Source: Nocardia arthritidis NBRC 100137
Lineage (GTDB): Bacteria > Actinomycetota > Actinomycetes > Mycobacteriales > Mycobacteriaceae
Assembly: GCF_001612765.1 (NCBI RefSeq)
Contig: NZ_BDBB01000002.1
Location: 186,001-250,000 of the forward strand
DNA length: 64,000 nucleotides
Reading direction: 5' to 3'
Positions 44,179 to 53,361 of this stretch are shown here, piece by piece (position 1 is the first letter of the stretch; each line of letters opens with the position of its first letter). The notes beneath the pieces were generated by a model. That model was not told where the DNA came from and ran no database searches. It saw nothing but the letters and a program-made list of their open reading frames with translations. The translations under genes and the position numbers were made by a program.

Positions 44179-45786
44179 TCAGCGCCTGCGGCGGTCACGC
44201 CACTCCGGCCGCCGACGTCGGCCGCGAGACATCGGGCGCCCCGGCGGATATCCCGCCTCGTCCGAGTCGACGACCGCGGTGCCCGGCGCGGTCCGCACGG
44301 GTTTGGCGTCGGCTACCGCACCGCGGCGATCGCCGATCCCGGCCGGAGGACAGCCCGCCGGTCCGTCGGACTCCGCCGCCGTCCGGACACCGTCCGTCGC
44401 CGACTCGCGCCGATCAACCACGGTCCGCGGATCTGCCGCGCCCTCTCCCGGAACCGCCGCGGGCTCGGCCACCACGGGCACCGGACGGTCGGCGACCGGC
44501 GCGCCGGATACCTCGTTCAGCGCACGGTCGATCCGCGCCGATTGCCGCCCGGCGTCGTCCGCTCCTGGGGAGCGTTCGGACGGAATTTCCAGGTGAACGG
44601 GAACTCCCCGCCGCAGCGGCTCGGGCACGACAATCCAGACGAGCGCGGCAACAGCGAGCAGCGCGCCGGTCACGCCGAGCGCGAGCCCGTAGGACACCTG
44701 CTGGGCCAGGGCGCCGACGGCGACCGGCCCGATGACGGTGCCGAGGTCGGCGGCCATCTGGAAACCGGCCAGCACCGGCCCGCCGCGCGCCTTGGGGCCG
44801 ATGATGTCGGCGACGGCCGCCTGCTGGGTGGGAGTGAACATGCCGGAACCGACCCCCGCCAGGAACGAGGTGGCGAGCAGCCAGGGAAGGTCGGTGGCCA
44901 GGCCGAGTCCCGCTGTGCCGACCGCACACACCAGCGAGCCGCTGATCACGAACGGTTTCCGTCCCCACCGGTCGGACAGCCGCCCCGCGGCGAACAGCAC
45001 CGTGACGTTGCCCGCGGCGAACACTGTCAACGCGACGCCGGCCATCCCCGGCGCTTGGTGCAGCACCTCGACGACGAGCAGCGGCACCAAAGCCATCCGG
45101 ACACCGAAAACGGCGGCTCCGTTGGCGAAGTTCGACAGCAGCACCGCCCGGTACTCCGGCCGCGCCCAGCCCTCGCGGAAGGACATCATGCGGGCGCCGC
45201 CGACCGGCTCCGGCGCGGCCAGCTCCGAATCGCGCAGGCTGAAGTACACCACCACGCTCACGACGAACAACGCCACAGCGTAGATCACGAACGGCCAGCG
45301 CAGCCCGAGCCCGGACAACCCGCCGCCCACCAGCGGCCCGCTCACCGAGCCGACCAGGAAGCTGGTCGACCACAATCCCGAGACCCGGCCGCGCTGTTCG
45401 GGCGGCGACATCCGGATGACCAGCGCCAACGACGACACGGTGAACATGGTCGATCCGATGCCGCCGAGCGACCGCAGCACCATGAGCTGCCAATAGCTCT
45501 GGGCCAGGGCGCTCGCGCCGGTGGACGCGGCGACGATCAGCAGCCCGCCGAGATAGACCGAGCGCTCCCCCAGCCGCTGCACCAGCCGCCCGCTCACCGG
45601 TGCGAACAGCAACCGCATCAGCGCGAACGCGGAGACGATGGCCGAGGCGGCCGCCACGCCGACGCCGAATCCACGGGCGAACTGCGGCAGCACCGGGGCG
45701 ACCAGGCCGAACCCGATGGCGATGACGAACGCGCCCCCGACCAGCACCCAGATCTCGCTGGGCAGGGGCTTGGATCTACCGGTCAC
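44179..45786 (-). CDS. MFS transporter with long disordered C-terminal tail
   Basis: A 535-residue protein. The first about 400 residues are a 12-helix DHA1-type exporter: GRLVQRLGERSVYLGG resembles motif A, and GRLSDRWGRKPFVISG repeats it in the second half. The last 130 residues are hydrophilic, rich in Ala, Pro, Asp and Arg, and end in a cluster of arginines (RGRRRRPEWRDRRRR). That tail is not part of the normal fold and probably lies in the cytoplasm. GTG 45786 overlaps the pgm stop by 11 bp, so the two genes are coupled. Confidence 0.88.
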   Translation of the reverse strand: MTGRSKPLPSEIWVLVGGAFVIAIGFGLVAPVLPQFARGFGVGVAAASAIVSAFALMRLLFAPVSGRLVQRLGERSVYLGGLLIVAASTGASALAQSYWQLMVLRSLGGIGSTMFTVSSLALVIRMSPPEQRGRVSGLWSTSFLVGSVSGPLVGGGLSGLGLRWPFVIYAVALFVVSVVVYFSLRDSELAAPEPVGGARMMSFREGWARPEYRAVLLSNFANGAAVFGVRMALVPLLVVEVLHQAPGMAGVALTVFAAGNVTVLFAAGRLSDRWGRKPFVISGSLVCAVGTAGLGLATDLPWLLATSFLAGVGSGMFTPTQQAAVADIIGPKARGGPVLAGFQMAADLGTVIGPVAVGALAQQVSYGLALGVTGALLAVAALVWIVVPEPLRRGVPVHLEIPSERSPGADDAGRQSARIDRALNEVSGAPVADRPVPVVAEPAAVPGEGAADPRTVVDRRESATDGVRTAAESDGPAGCPPAGIGDRRGAVADAKPVRTAPGTAVVDSDEAGYPPGRPMSRGRRRRPEWRDRRRR

Positions 45787-47419
45787 CGGACAGCGCCTGC
45801 CCCACCAATTCCTCCGCGGCCGTCTGCACCTCGGCGAGGTGTTCGGGCCCGTGGAACGACTCCGCGTAGATCTTGTACTTGTCCTCGGTGCCGGAGGGGC
45901 GCGCGGCGAACCACGCGTTCTCGGTGGTCACCTTCAGGCCGCCCAGCGGCGCGCCGTTGCCCCGCGCCCTGGTGAGCACGGCGGTGACGGGCTCCCCGGC
46001 GATCTCCTTCGTCGTGATCATGTCCGGAGTCAACTTCGCGAGCAGCTCTTTCTGTTCCGCGGTGGCGGGTGCGTCGATCCGCGCGTAGGCGGGGCTGCCG
46101 TAGCGGCGCTCGAGTTCGACGTAGCGCGCCGACGGGCTCTGGCCGGTGACCGCGGCGATCTCGCCGGCCAGCAGCGCGAGCAGGATGCCGTCCTTGTCGG
46201 TGGTCCAGACCGTGCCGTCCATCCGCAGGAACGACGCGCCGGCGCTCTCCTCCCCGCCGAATGCCAGGCTGCCGCTGAACAATCCGGGAACGAAGAACTT
46301 GAATCCGACGGGCACCTCGTGCACGTCGCGTCCGAGCACGGAGACGACACGGTCGATCATCGACGAGGTCACCGCGGTCTTGCCGATCTTGGTCAGCGCA
46401 TCCCACCCCATCCGGTTGGCGACCAGGTATTCGATGGCCACCGCGAGAAAGTGGTTCGGATTCATCAACCCGCCGTCGGGCGTGACGATGCCGTGCCGGT
46501 CGGCGTCGGCGTCGTTGCCGGTGGAGATGTCGTAGTCGTCCTTGATCCCGATCAGCGAGGCCATCGCGTAGCGGGAGGACGGGTCCATCCGGATCTTGCC
46601 GTCGCTGTCGAGGGTCATGAACCGCCAGGTGGGATCCACGAACGGGTTGACCACCTCGAGCTCGAGATCGTAGCGCTGGCCGATCTCCTCCCAGTAGTCG
46701 ACGCTGGCGCCGCCCATCGGGTCGGCGCCGAGGCGGATGCCCGCGCCGCGGATCGCGTCCAGGTTCAGCACGTTGGGCAGGTCGTCGATGTAGTAGTCGA
46801 GGTAGTCGTAACGTTCCACGCCGCTGGCCAGCGCGCGCTGCAACGTGGTGCGCTTGACCTCGGTGAGCCCGTCGCGCAGCAGTTCGTTCGCGCGCGCGGC
46901 GATGGCGTCGGTGGCCGTGTTGTCCGCCGGGCCGCCGTGCGGCGGGTTGTATTTGAAGCCGCCGTCGCGAGGCGGGTTGTGCGACGGGGTGACCACGATG
47001 CCGTCGGCCTGACGCTTGGCGCCGCCCCGATTGTGGCGCAGCACAGCGTGACTCAGCGCGGGCGTGGGGGTGTAGCGGTCGCGCGCATCGATCACCGCGG
47101 TGACGTCGTTGGCGGCGAGCACCTCGAGCGCGGTGGTCCAGGCGGGCTCGGACAGGGCGTGGGTATCCCTGGCGAGATAGACCGGGCCGGTGATGCCCCG
47201 GGTGGCGCGGTACTCCACGATCGACTGCGTGATCGCGAGGATGTGCGCCTCGTTGAAGGCGCCGTCCAGGCTGGAGCCGCGATGTCCCGACGTTCCGAAC
47301 GCCACCCGCTGGGCCGGATCTCCCGCGTCCGGCACACGGCTGTAGTACGCCGTCACCAGGTGCGCGATATCTTCCAGATCGGTGGGACGTGCGGAACGCC
47401 CGGCTCGATCGTGGGCCAT
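45776..47419 (-). CDS. pgm: Phosphoglucomutase (alpha-D-glucose phosphate-specific)
   Basis: A 547-residue alpha-phosphohexomutase interconverting glucose 1-phosphate and glucose 6-phosphate, the entry to glycogen, trehalose and cell-wall sugars. FGTSGHRGSS, the phospho-Ser loop TPSHNPP (Ser146), the Mg loop GNDADADRHG, the sugar loop GGEESAGAS and the phosphate loop RPSGTEDKYK are all intact. ATG 47419 follows GGAAGGGAG. In mycobacteria the corresponding gene also lies beside crcB and DUF190 genes, as here. Confidence 0.97.
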   Translation of the reverse strand: MAHDRAGRSARPTDLEDIAHLVTAYYSRVPDAGDPAQRVAFGTSGHRGSSLDGAFNEAHILAITQSIVEYRATRGITGPVYLARDTHALSEPAWTTALEVLAANDVTAVIDARDRYTPTPALSHAVLRHNRGGAKRQADGIVVTPSHNPPRDGGFKYNPPHGGPADNTATDAIAARANELLRDGLTEVKRTTLQRALASGVERYDYLDYYIDDLPNVLNLDAIRGAGIRLGADPMGGASVDYWEEIGQRYDLELEVVNPFVDPTWRFMTLDSDGKIRMDPSSRYAMASLIGIKDDYDISTGNDADADRHGIVTPDGGLMNPNHFLAVAIEYLVANRMGWDALTKIGKTAVTSSMIDRVVSVLGRDVHEVPVGFKFFVPGLFSGSLAFGGEESAGASFLRMDGTVWTTDKDGILLALLAGEIAAVTGQSPSARYVELERRYGSPAYARIDAPATAEQKELLAKLTPDMITTKEIAGEPVTAVLTRARGNGAPLGGLKVTTENAWFAARPSGTEDKYKIYAESFHGPEHLAEVQTAAEELVGQALSGDR

Positions 47420-47466
47420 GCTCGGGTCTCCCTTCCGTATCGGCTGCGCCCGGCTCGTCATGAGGA

Positions 47467-47757
47467 TCATGTCCACGACCGCCCGGTCACCGCCGACCCC
47501 ACGGCCACGTCGTTCACGTCGGCCACCCGCCGGAACCTCTCGTAGCCGTACATGCTGAACGTGGTCGGCACGGTGCGGAAGCCCGCTTCCGCGGCGGCGA
47601 GCGGCCGACGGCCCGCCGACGCGCCGCTCAGATCGCCGAGCCGCGCCGAACCGACAATGGTAACGGCCGCCGCGTGGACCGGCAGCGGCGAGGTGAAACC
47701 CGCTGCGGCCACAGGGGCTACGGCGGATCCGGCGGGCTTGCCTCGCGGTCTGGTCAT
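47467..47757 (-). pseudogene. Degenerate CrcB-like (Fluc fluoride channel) reading frame, downstream copy
   Basis: A 96-residue frame whose ATG overlaps the DUF190 stop by ATGA. AAVTIVGSARLGDLSG aligns with the CrcB helix-2 pattern (xxNxxGSxxLG) but with Thr for the pore Asn and Arg/Asp in the membrane face. GFRTVPTTFSMYGYERFRRVAD aligns with GFxGGxTTFSTFxxE, where the second Phe of the fluoride-binding pair is Tyr. The first helix and last helix are missing. It is either a decaying crcB gene that still has an open frame or a very divergent protein. Loss of channel function is likely. Confidence 0.55.
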
Positions 47758-48116
47758 CGCTCGCCTTCCTGCCACTGGTCCACCGGCGCCAAGGTGACGT
47801 TGACCGAAGCGAACAGCTCGGCATTCCGCTCGACGAAGGCGCGCAGGCGCTCCGGCTCGTCGACCAGCATCAGCAGCAACGGAAGGTGGTCGGCGACGTC
47901 GAGGATCCGGGTGGTGTGCACGTGCGAGGACGCACCGTAGCCCTCGATGCCGCGCCACACGCTGGCGCCCGCCAGGCCGGTATCCCTGGCCCGGCGCACG
48001 ATCTCGTGATACAGGGGCGTGTGCCGCCACTTGTCGTCCTCGTCGAGCAGCACGGTGAGCCGTGCGGCGGGCCGCCATCGTCCCGCCGTGGCAGCGCCCG
48101 TTTGCGAACCACTCAT
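47754..48116 (-). CDS. DUF190 family protein
   Basis: A 120-residue soluble PII-like protein. LTVLLDEDDKWRHTPLYHEIV, GLAGASVWRGIEGYG and DLPLLLMLVDEPERLRAF-type segments match DUF190, which almost always sits beside crcB fluoride-channel genes. It is intact and is coupled by 4-bp ATGA overlaps to a degenerate CrcB-like frame on each side. It may bind a nucleotide or sense channel state; no biochemical role is established. Confidence 0.88.
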   Translation of the reverse strand: MSGSQTGAATAGRWRPAARLTVLLDEDDKWRHTPLYHEIVRRARDTGLAGASVWRGIEGYGASSHVHTTRILDVADHLPLLLMLVDEPERLRAFVERNAELFASVNVTLAPVDQWQEGER

Positions 48117-48463
48117 TGCCTGCCCCCTTCCGTCGTGCCGTTCCCGTCGATCGCCGAGCCGAACCAGGTAACCACCGTGCCATGCCCGCCGGGCTCCGCC
48201 GTCCCGGCCGCACCACCGCCACTCCCCGAGGCGGCCGAGCGCGGGGAGCGCCGCGCCCGGTCCGAGGAGTCTACGAACCCCGCGGGAGGGGTGGAGAGGG
48301 TGGTGCGACCGCCGGGTGCGCCGATGCCGAGAAGGGTGCGCAGCAGTCTCTTGGCTACCCACGCCGAAGCGGCTGGAATCCTCGCGAATTCCGATGTGCA
48401 GAGCATCCCATGACCTTCACCCCGTAGGTCGGAAACGGGACCGCGCACGGCAAAGCCCGCCAC
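48113..48463 (-). pseudogene. Degenerate CrcB-like reading frame, upstream copy
   Basis: A frame of up to 116 residues ending in ATGA overlap with DUF190. LLRTLLGIGAPGGRTTLSTPPAGFVD aligns with the CrcB core LLGTGxxGGxTTFSTFAVD, but both Phe residues of the TTFSTF pair are changed (Leu, Pro). The helices before and after it have become polar or are absent. GTG 48463 or ATG 48406 may start it. Like the downstream copy, it keeps the operon position of a fluoride channel but not the residues needed for one. Confidence 0.5.
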
Positions 48464-48741
48464 CTCTACTTACCCCGTATTTTGCACCGATAATGGTGAT
48501 TCTGGAGCGCTTTGCCCTGCGCGGCGGACGAGCGGCGCGTGTCGTGCGCGACGCCGGGCGGCATTGTGGACAACCCTGATTCGGACGACGGCGGCGCACG
48601 GGAAGGTCGATCCTCGACACTGCACTCTCCCGCCGGGAGCAGCCGATTGGCAATCCCGGAGCACAGATTCGGCCCGAGTACGGCGGGTGCGTCTCGCCAC
48701 GCTCGCCGACGAAGCGGATCGCGCGCCGCGCGGTTCGACGA
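48464..48741. other. Intergenic region, no supported gene
   Basis: About 280 bp upstream of the degenerate CrcB frame. I looked for a fluoride riboswitch on the minus strand and did not find one. No gene is supported. Confidence 0.4.
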
Positions 48742-48784
48742 CGACGGCCGCCGCTCCTGCGACGAGGTCGCGGGAGCGGCGGCC
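48742..48784 (-). terminator. Large terminator hairpin after MFS gene
   Basis: ACGGCCGCCGCTCC and GGAGCGGCGGCCGT are perfect 14-bp arms, and GCGAC/GTCGC forms an inner 5-bp stem closed by GAG. It begins 38 bp beyond the stop of the QacA-type exporter. Confidence 0.75.
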
Positions 48785-48822
48785 GTGCGGTACGCAACCG
48801 GATAGGCGGTGGCGCACTCGGA

Positions 48823-50322
48823 TCAGTGCGCGAGTACCGGCTCTCCCTCGGCGGGCACCGGCACCGTGCTCGGCATCAGCACCGCGGTGAGGATGCCGCC
48901 CGCCACGAAGATCGCCGTGGCCCACCAGAAACTGGTGGTGTAGCTCTCGATCGCGGACTGGGCGATGGACAGCGGGTCCGGCGCGCGGGTGGACAGGTAG
49001 TCGGTGGCCGCGGACGCCGCGATGGTGCTCAGCAGCGCCGTGCCGATCGAGCCGCCGACCTGCTGGCTGGTGTTGATCATGGCCGAGGCCACGCCCGCGT
49101 CCTCGTGCTGCACGCCCGAGGTGGCGCCCTGGAAGGCGGTCGACATCGCGCCGCCGAGGCCGAGACCCAGCAGGATCAGGGCGGGCAGGATGTGGCTGGC
49201 GTAGCCGGTGTCCAAGCCGATCCGGGTCAGCCAGGCCATGCCCGCCGCCGCGATCAGGAAGCCGCCGCTGACCACGATCTTCGGGCCGAACTTCGGCAGC
49301 AGCAGCGACGGCGCGGTGGTCGAGGAGGCCACCATCGCGGCGACCATCGGCAGGAACGCGACGCCGGTCATGATCGGCGAATAGCCCAGGGTGAGCTGCA
49401 TGTAGTAGGTGAGGAACAGGAAGATCGCGAACATCCCGATGCCCATGACGAACACCGTCAGGTAGGAGGTGCCGCGCATCCGGTCGAGCACGATCCGCAT
49501 CGGAAGCAGCGGGTGCGCGACCCGGGTCTCCAGCCAAGCGAACACCGCGATCAGCGCCGCGCCGCCGAGCAGGAACGCGAGGGTGACGCCATTGGTCCAC
49601 CCGTCCGACTCCGCGTGCGAGAAGCCGTAGACGATGCCGAACAGACCGGCGGTGACCACCAGCGTGCCGGGGATGTCGAGCTTGGGCCGCTCGGTGCTCG
49701 CGTGCTTGGCCAGCAGCAACACCGCGCCGACCAGGGCGACGGCCGCGAACGCGAGGTTGACGAACATCACCCAGCGCCAGGAGGCCCATTCGGTGAGCGC
49801 GCCGCCGAGCAGCAGCCCGATCGCACCGCCGGTGCCCGCGACGGCGCCGAAGATGCCGAACGCCTTCGCCCGCTCGGACGGTTCGGTGAAGGTCACCGTG
49901 AGCAGCGAGAGAGCGGCGGGCGCCAGCAGCGCGCCGAAGACACCCTGCCCGACCCGGGCCGCGACCAGCATCTCGAAGCTGGTGGCCGCGCCACCGATGG
50001 CGGAGGCGACAGCGAAGCCGACCAGGCCGATGATGAAGGTGTTGCGCCTGCCGAACAGGTCGCTGAGGCGTCCGCCGAGCAGCAGCAGGCTGCCGAACGC
50101 CAGCGCGTAGCCGGTGACCACCCAGGAGCGGTCGCCGTCGCTGAAGCCGAGATCCGCCTGCGCGGCGGGCAGCGCGATGTTCACCACGGTCGCGTCGAGC
50201 ACGACCATCAGCTGGGCGACACCGAGGACGGCGAGCACCCACCAGCGCAGGGCGTGCGAGCCGCGCCGCTCGCTTCCCGTCTGCTCCGGGGCCGGGGCCC
50301 CACGGTCGATGGCGGTAGTCAT
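48823..50322 (-). CDS. MFS drug exporter, DHA2 (EmrB/QacA) type
   Basis: A 499-residue 14-helix exporter. LDATVVNIALPAAQADL is the helix-1 signature, WVVTGYALAFGSLLLLGGRL and DLFGRRNTFIIG form motif A, and a motif-C-like glycine-rich segment follows. It would expel lipophilic drugs or dyes by proton antiport. The ATG at 50322 follows AAAGGGG. It is divergent from a TetR gene, with CCTCCGG repeats between them, the standard arrangement of repressor-controlled efflux. Confidence 0.93.
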   Translation of the reverse strand: MTTAIDRGAPAPEQTGSERRGSHALRWWVLAVLGVAQLMVVLDATVVNIALPAAQADLGFSDGDRSWVVTGYALAFGSLLLLGGRLSDLFGRRNTFIIGLVGFAVASAIGGAATSFEMLVAARVGQGVFGALLAPAALSLLTVTFTEPSERAKAFGIFGAVAGTGGAIGLLLGGALTEWASWRWVMFVNLAFAAVALVGAVLLLAKHASTERPKLDIPGTLVVTAGLFGIVYGFSHAESDGWTNGVTLAFLLGGAALIAVFAWLETRVAHPLLPMRIVLDRMRGTSYLTVFVMGIGMFAIFLFLTYYMQLTLGYSPIMTGVAFLPMVAAMVASSTTAPSLLLPKFGPKIVVSGGFLIAAAGMAWLTRIGLDTGYASHILPALILLGLGLGGAMSTAFQGATSGVQHEDAGVASAMINTSQQVGGSIGTALLSTIAASAATDYLSTRAPDPLSIAQSAIESYTTSFWWATAIFVAGGILTAVLMPSTVPVPAEGEPVLAH

Positions 50323-50360
50323 GTGTCCCCTTTGTCTCGAGACTTGATACGGAGGCGACT

Positions 50361-50423
50361 CCTCCGGTTACCTGAAGAAGGTATCACGATAACGGAGACA
50401 ACGCCTCCGGTTAATCCCGGAGG
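50361..50423. promoter_or_regulatory. CCTCCGG operator repeats in exporter/TetR region
   Basis: CCTCCGGTTA occurs at 50361-50370 and 50404-50413. The second copy is half of a perfect dyad, CCTCCGG-ttaatc-CCGGAGG (50404-50423). TAACGGAG (50390-50397) is a near-complement of the first copy. These fit binding sites for the divergent TetR repressor. Confidence 0.55.
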
Positions 50424-50439
50424 TTGATAGAATGGCGGT

Positions 50440-51120
50440 GTGAATCACGCCACGGTCGCCTCTCCACCCCGGCGTCTGCGGGCCGATGCCGCACGCAACC
50501 AGCAGCGCATCATCGCCGCGGCGCGGGAATTGTTCGCCGACCACGGACTCGAGATCACGCTCGACGACGTGGCCGAACGCGCGGGCGTGGGTGTCGGCAC
50601 GGTCTATCGCCGCTTCGCGAACAAGAAGGAACTGATCGTCGAGGTCTTCGACCAGAACCTGAACGATTTCGCCGACGCGGCCGACGCCGCCTACCGACAT
50701 CCCGACCCATGGTTCGGACTCGTCGAATTCTTCGAATACGCGTGCAGACACATGGCCACCAATCGAGGCTTCAGCGAGGTGATGCTCGAACTCGAGGACG
50801 ACGAGACCGACCGGTTCACCGTCGTGCGCGATCGCATCAAGCCCACCGTGACCGCGATCTGCGCTCGCGCGCGCGACGCGGGCGTGTTGGCCGACGGCAT
50901 CGAGCCCTCGGACTTCTTCGCGCTCGTGCACATGGTCGACGGGCTCGCCGAGTTCGCCAAGCCGGTCAATCCCGATGTCTGGCAGCGGTATATGGCCATC
51001 ATGCTGAACGGCTTGCGAGGCGACGGCACGCCGCGCAGGCATCTCGACATCCCACCGCTGACCGACGACGAGGTCGAGCAGGCCAAGCAGCACCTGACCT
51101 GCGGCTGGCGCAAGCGGTAG
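50440..51120 (+). CDS. TetR family repressor divergent from QacA-type exporter
   Basis: A 226-residue TetR protein with HTH at about residues 40-59 (TLDDVAERAGVGVGTVYRRF). The C-terminal domain ends in a short basic segment. Start is GTG 50440. Its position next to CCTCCGG operators and a DHA2 exporter indicates that it represses the exporter until a drug-like ligand binds. Confidence 0.92.
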   Translation: MNHATVASPPRRLRADAARNQQRIIAAARELFADHGLEITLDDVAERAGVGVGTVYRRFANKKELIVEVFDQNLNDFADAADAAYRHPDPWFGLVEFFEYACRHMATNRGFSEVMLELEDDETDRFTVVRDRIKPTVTAICARARDAGVLADGIEPSDFFALVHMVDGLAEFAKPVNPDVWQRYMAIMLNGLRGDGTPRRHLDIPPLTDDEVEQAKQHLTCGWRKR

Positions 51121-51174
51121 CGAAATTGCACCGTAAGTAGCGCAGGTCACGTTCACTCCCGTAAAGTTGGTCAC

Positions 51175-52473
51175 ATGACCAATTCGTGGGTGAACTGGGC
51201 AGGCGACCAGCAGTGCGCGCCCGCGATCATCGCCACGCCGCGCTCCATCGAGGAAGTGGCCGGCCTGCTGGCCGACGCCGAAGCCGCCGGCCGGACGGTG
51301 CGCGTCGCCGGGACCGGCCATTCGTTCACCGACGCCGTCCTCACCGACGGCACGCTGCTGAGCCTGGCGAAGCTGAACCGCGTCCTCGATGTCGACCGGG
51401 CGAGCGGCCTGGTGCGGGTGGAGGCGGGCATCAGCCTGAACGCGGCCAGCACCGCCCTGCACGAGCACGGCCTCGCCTTTCCGAACCTGGGCGACATCGA
51501 CGTGCAGACCGTCGCGGGCGCCATCGCCACCGCCACCCACGGCACCGGCGCCACCTTGCAGAACCTCTCCGCCGCGGTGCATTCGCTGGAACTGATGCAG
51601 GCGGACGGCACCCGGGTGGAACTGAACGAGCACACCGATCCCGACGGCTGGCGGGCGGCGCGGGTCGGCATCGGAGCGCTGGGGGTCGTCACCGCCGTGA
51701 CCCTGCGGATGGCGCCGTCGTTCGTCCTGGAGGGCGTCGAACGGCCGATCCCGGTGGAGGAGGTGCTCGCGGACCTGGATTCGTTCGTCGACGGCAACGA
51801 CCATTTCGAGTTCTACATGTTCGCGCACAGTCCGCTGGCCATGACCAAGCGCAACAACCGCGTGACCCTGCCCGAGCAGCCGCGCCCCAAGGCGGTCGGC
51901 TGGTTCGCCGACATCCTGATGTCCAATCACTTGTTCGACACGCTGTGCAGACTGAGCCGCAGGCAACCGCGCCTGGTCCCCTTCATCCAGCGCAGCGCTG
52001 CCTACGCGGGCAGCTACCGGCGTCAGGTGGACCGCTCCTATCGGGTGTTCGCCTCGCCCCGCCTGGTCCGCTTCACCGAGATGGAGTACGCCATCCCGCG
52101 CGCGCATTCCGTCGACGCGATCCGCGAGATCAAGGAACTGACCACGCGCTTCGACACCCCGATGCCCATCGAGGTGCGGTGGGTCGCACCCGACGACGCG
52201 TTCCTGTCCCCGGCAGGCGGCCGGGACACCTGCTACATCGCGGTGCACCAATACCGGGGCATGGACTTCGAGCCGTACTTCCGCGCCTGCGAAGCGGTGT
52301 TCGACCGCTACCAGGGCCGCCCGCACTGGGGCAAACGCCACTTCCAGACCGCGGCGACCCTGCGGGACCGCTATCCCGACTGGGATCGGTTCGCCGAGGT
52401 GCGGCGGCGCTTCGACCCGAAAGGCCGTTTCGCCAATCCTTACCTCGACCGGGTGCTCGGCCCGGTCGGCTGA
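51175..52473 (+). CDS. D-arabinono/L-gulono-1,4-lactone oxidase family protein
   Basis: A 432-residue VAO-type flavoprotein. The FAD domain has VAGTGHSFTDAVLTDGTLL and GIGALGVVTAVTL; the C-terminal ALO domain ends with RPHWGKRHF and FDPKGRFANPYLDRVLG. It resembles mycobacterial L-gulono-1,4-lactone dehydrogenase. The His-containing FAD-linking motif is replaced by GTGHSF, so FAD attachment through that His is possible. It oxidises an aldonolactone, possibly toward ascorbate-like compounds. ATG 51175 lies close behind a TAAAGT -10-like box, without a ribosome site, and may be leaderless. Confidence 0.92.
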   Translation: MTNSWVNWAGDQQCAPAIIATPRSIEEVAGLLADAEAAGRTVRVAGTGHSFTDAVLTDGTLLSLAKLNRVLDVDRASGLVRVEAGISLNAASTALHEHGLAFPNLGDIDVQTVAGAIATATHGTGATLQNLSAAVHSLELMQADGTRVELNEHTDPDGWRAARVGIGALGVVTAVTLRMAPSFVLEGVERPIPVEEVLADLDSFVDGNDHFEFYMFAHSPLAMTKRNNRVTLPEQPRPKAVGWFADILMSNHLFDTLCRLSRRQPRLVPFIQRSAAYAGSYRRQVDRSYRVFASPRLVRFTEMEYAIPRAHSVDAIREIKELTTRFDTPMPIEVRWVAPDDAFLSPAGGRDTCYIAVHQYRGMDFEPYFRACEAVFDRYQGRPHWGKRHFQTAATLRDRYPDWDRFAEVRRRFDPKGRFANPYLDRVLGPVG

Positions 52474-52503
52474 ACCCGGCTCACGGGAAGCGCGCCGCCG
52501 CGG

Positions 52504-53250
52504 TCACGAGGCGAGCATCTCCGCGACCAGGCGGGGCACGGCGGTGCCGATGGGTTCGCGGATGATCTCGGTGGCCATGTGGTCGTAGGGCGTCGGCTCA
52601 GCGTTCACGATGACCAGATCCGCGCCGTTGTCCACCGCGATGGAGCACATCGACGCGGCGGGCTCGACCTGCAACGACGTTCCGACGGCCAGGAAAATGT
52701 CGCTCGTCTGCGCGGTGAGCGCGGCCTTGGTCAAGGTGCGGCGGTCCATCTGCTGACCGAACATCACGGTGGCCGACTTCAGGATGCCGCCGCAGCCGGG
52801 ACACGGCGGGTCGGGCTCACCCGCGGCCACCCGTTCCAAGGTGGCGGACATCGAGGTCTGGTAGTCGCATTCGATGCAGACCACCTCGAACATGTTGCCG
52901 TGGATCTCGATCACCCGGTCCGGCGAAGACCCCGCCCGCTGATGGAGGCGATCGATGTTCTGGGTGATGATGGTGACCACCCGCCCGGCGCGCTCCAAGT
53001 CGGCGAGGGCGTTGTGCGCGGCGTTGGGTACGGCCTGCCAGGCCGGATTGTCCCGTCTGGCGAGCCAGGCGCGTTCCCGCAAGCCGGGGTCGGCCACATA
53101 GTTCTGATAGGTCGACAGCAATTCGGCGATCGGATCCTTCGTCCACACCCCACGCGGGCCGCGGAAATCGGGGATACCGGAATCGGTGGAGATGCCCGCT
53201 CCCGTGAGCACCCCGATCCGGCCGCTACGACTGCGCCACTCGGTCGTCAT
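52504..53250 (-). CDS. NAD-dependent protein deacylase (sirtuin, CobB-like)
   Basis: A 248-residue Sir2 enzyme that removes acyl groups from lysines using NAD. GAGISTDSGIPDFR (residues 17-30), TQNID (96-100), the catalytic His117 in EIHGNM and zinc cysteines 125, 128, 150 and 153 are all present. The Tyr/Arg pair typical of class III desuccinylases is not evident, so it is a general deacetylase type. Convergent with the sugar-lactone oxidase gene. Confidence 0.95.
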   Translation of the reverse strand: MTTEWRSRSGRIGVLTGAGISTDSGIPDFRGPRGVWTKDPIAELLSTYQNYVADPGLRERAWLARRDNPAWQAVPNAAHNALADLERAGRVVTIITQNIDRLHQRAGSSPDRVIEIHGNMFEVVCIECDYQTSMSATLERVAAGEPDPPCPGCGGILKSATVMFGQQMDRRTLTKAALTAQTSDIFLAVGTSLQVEPAASMCSIAVDNGADLVIVNAEPTPYDHMATEIIREPIGTAVPRLVAEMLAS

Positions 53251-53361
53251 ATCCGCACAGCTTAAGGGCAGCGCGGGGATCGCCGATCACGGATAGACGA
53301 TGAGAGACTTGTAGGGTTATCATCTCATTGTATTGAGTTCGGCCGATCAAGGGAGATCACG

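Noticed and set aside
43492..45975. 827-codon plus-strand frame, the second longest in the window
   Set aside because: Antisense to the MFS and pgm genes; His/Arg/Asp-rich and without motifs.
48464..48600. Fluoride riboswitch upstream of the degenerate CrcB frames
   Set aside because: No GGNGAUGG start or pseudoknot partners could be found on the minus strand.
48826..50427. 533-codon plus-strand frame
   Set aside because: Antisense to the QacA-type exporter.
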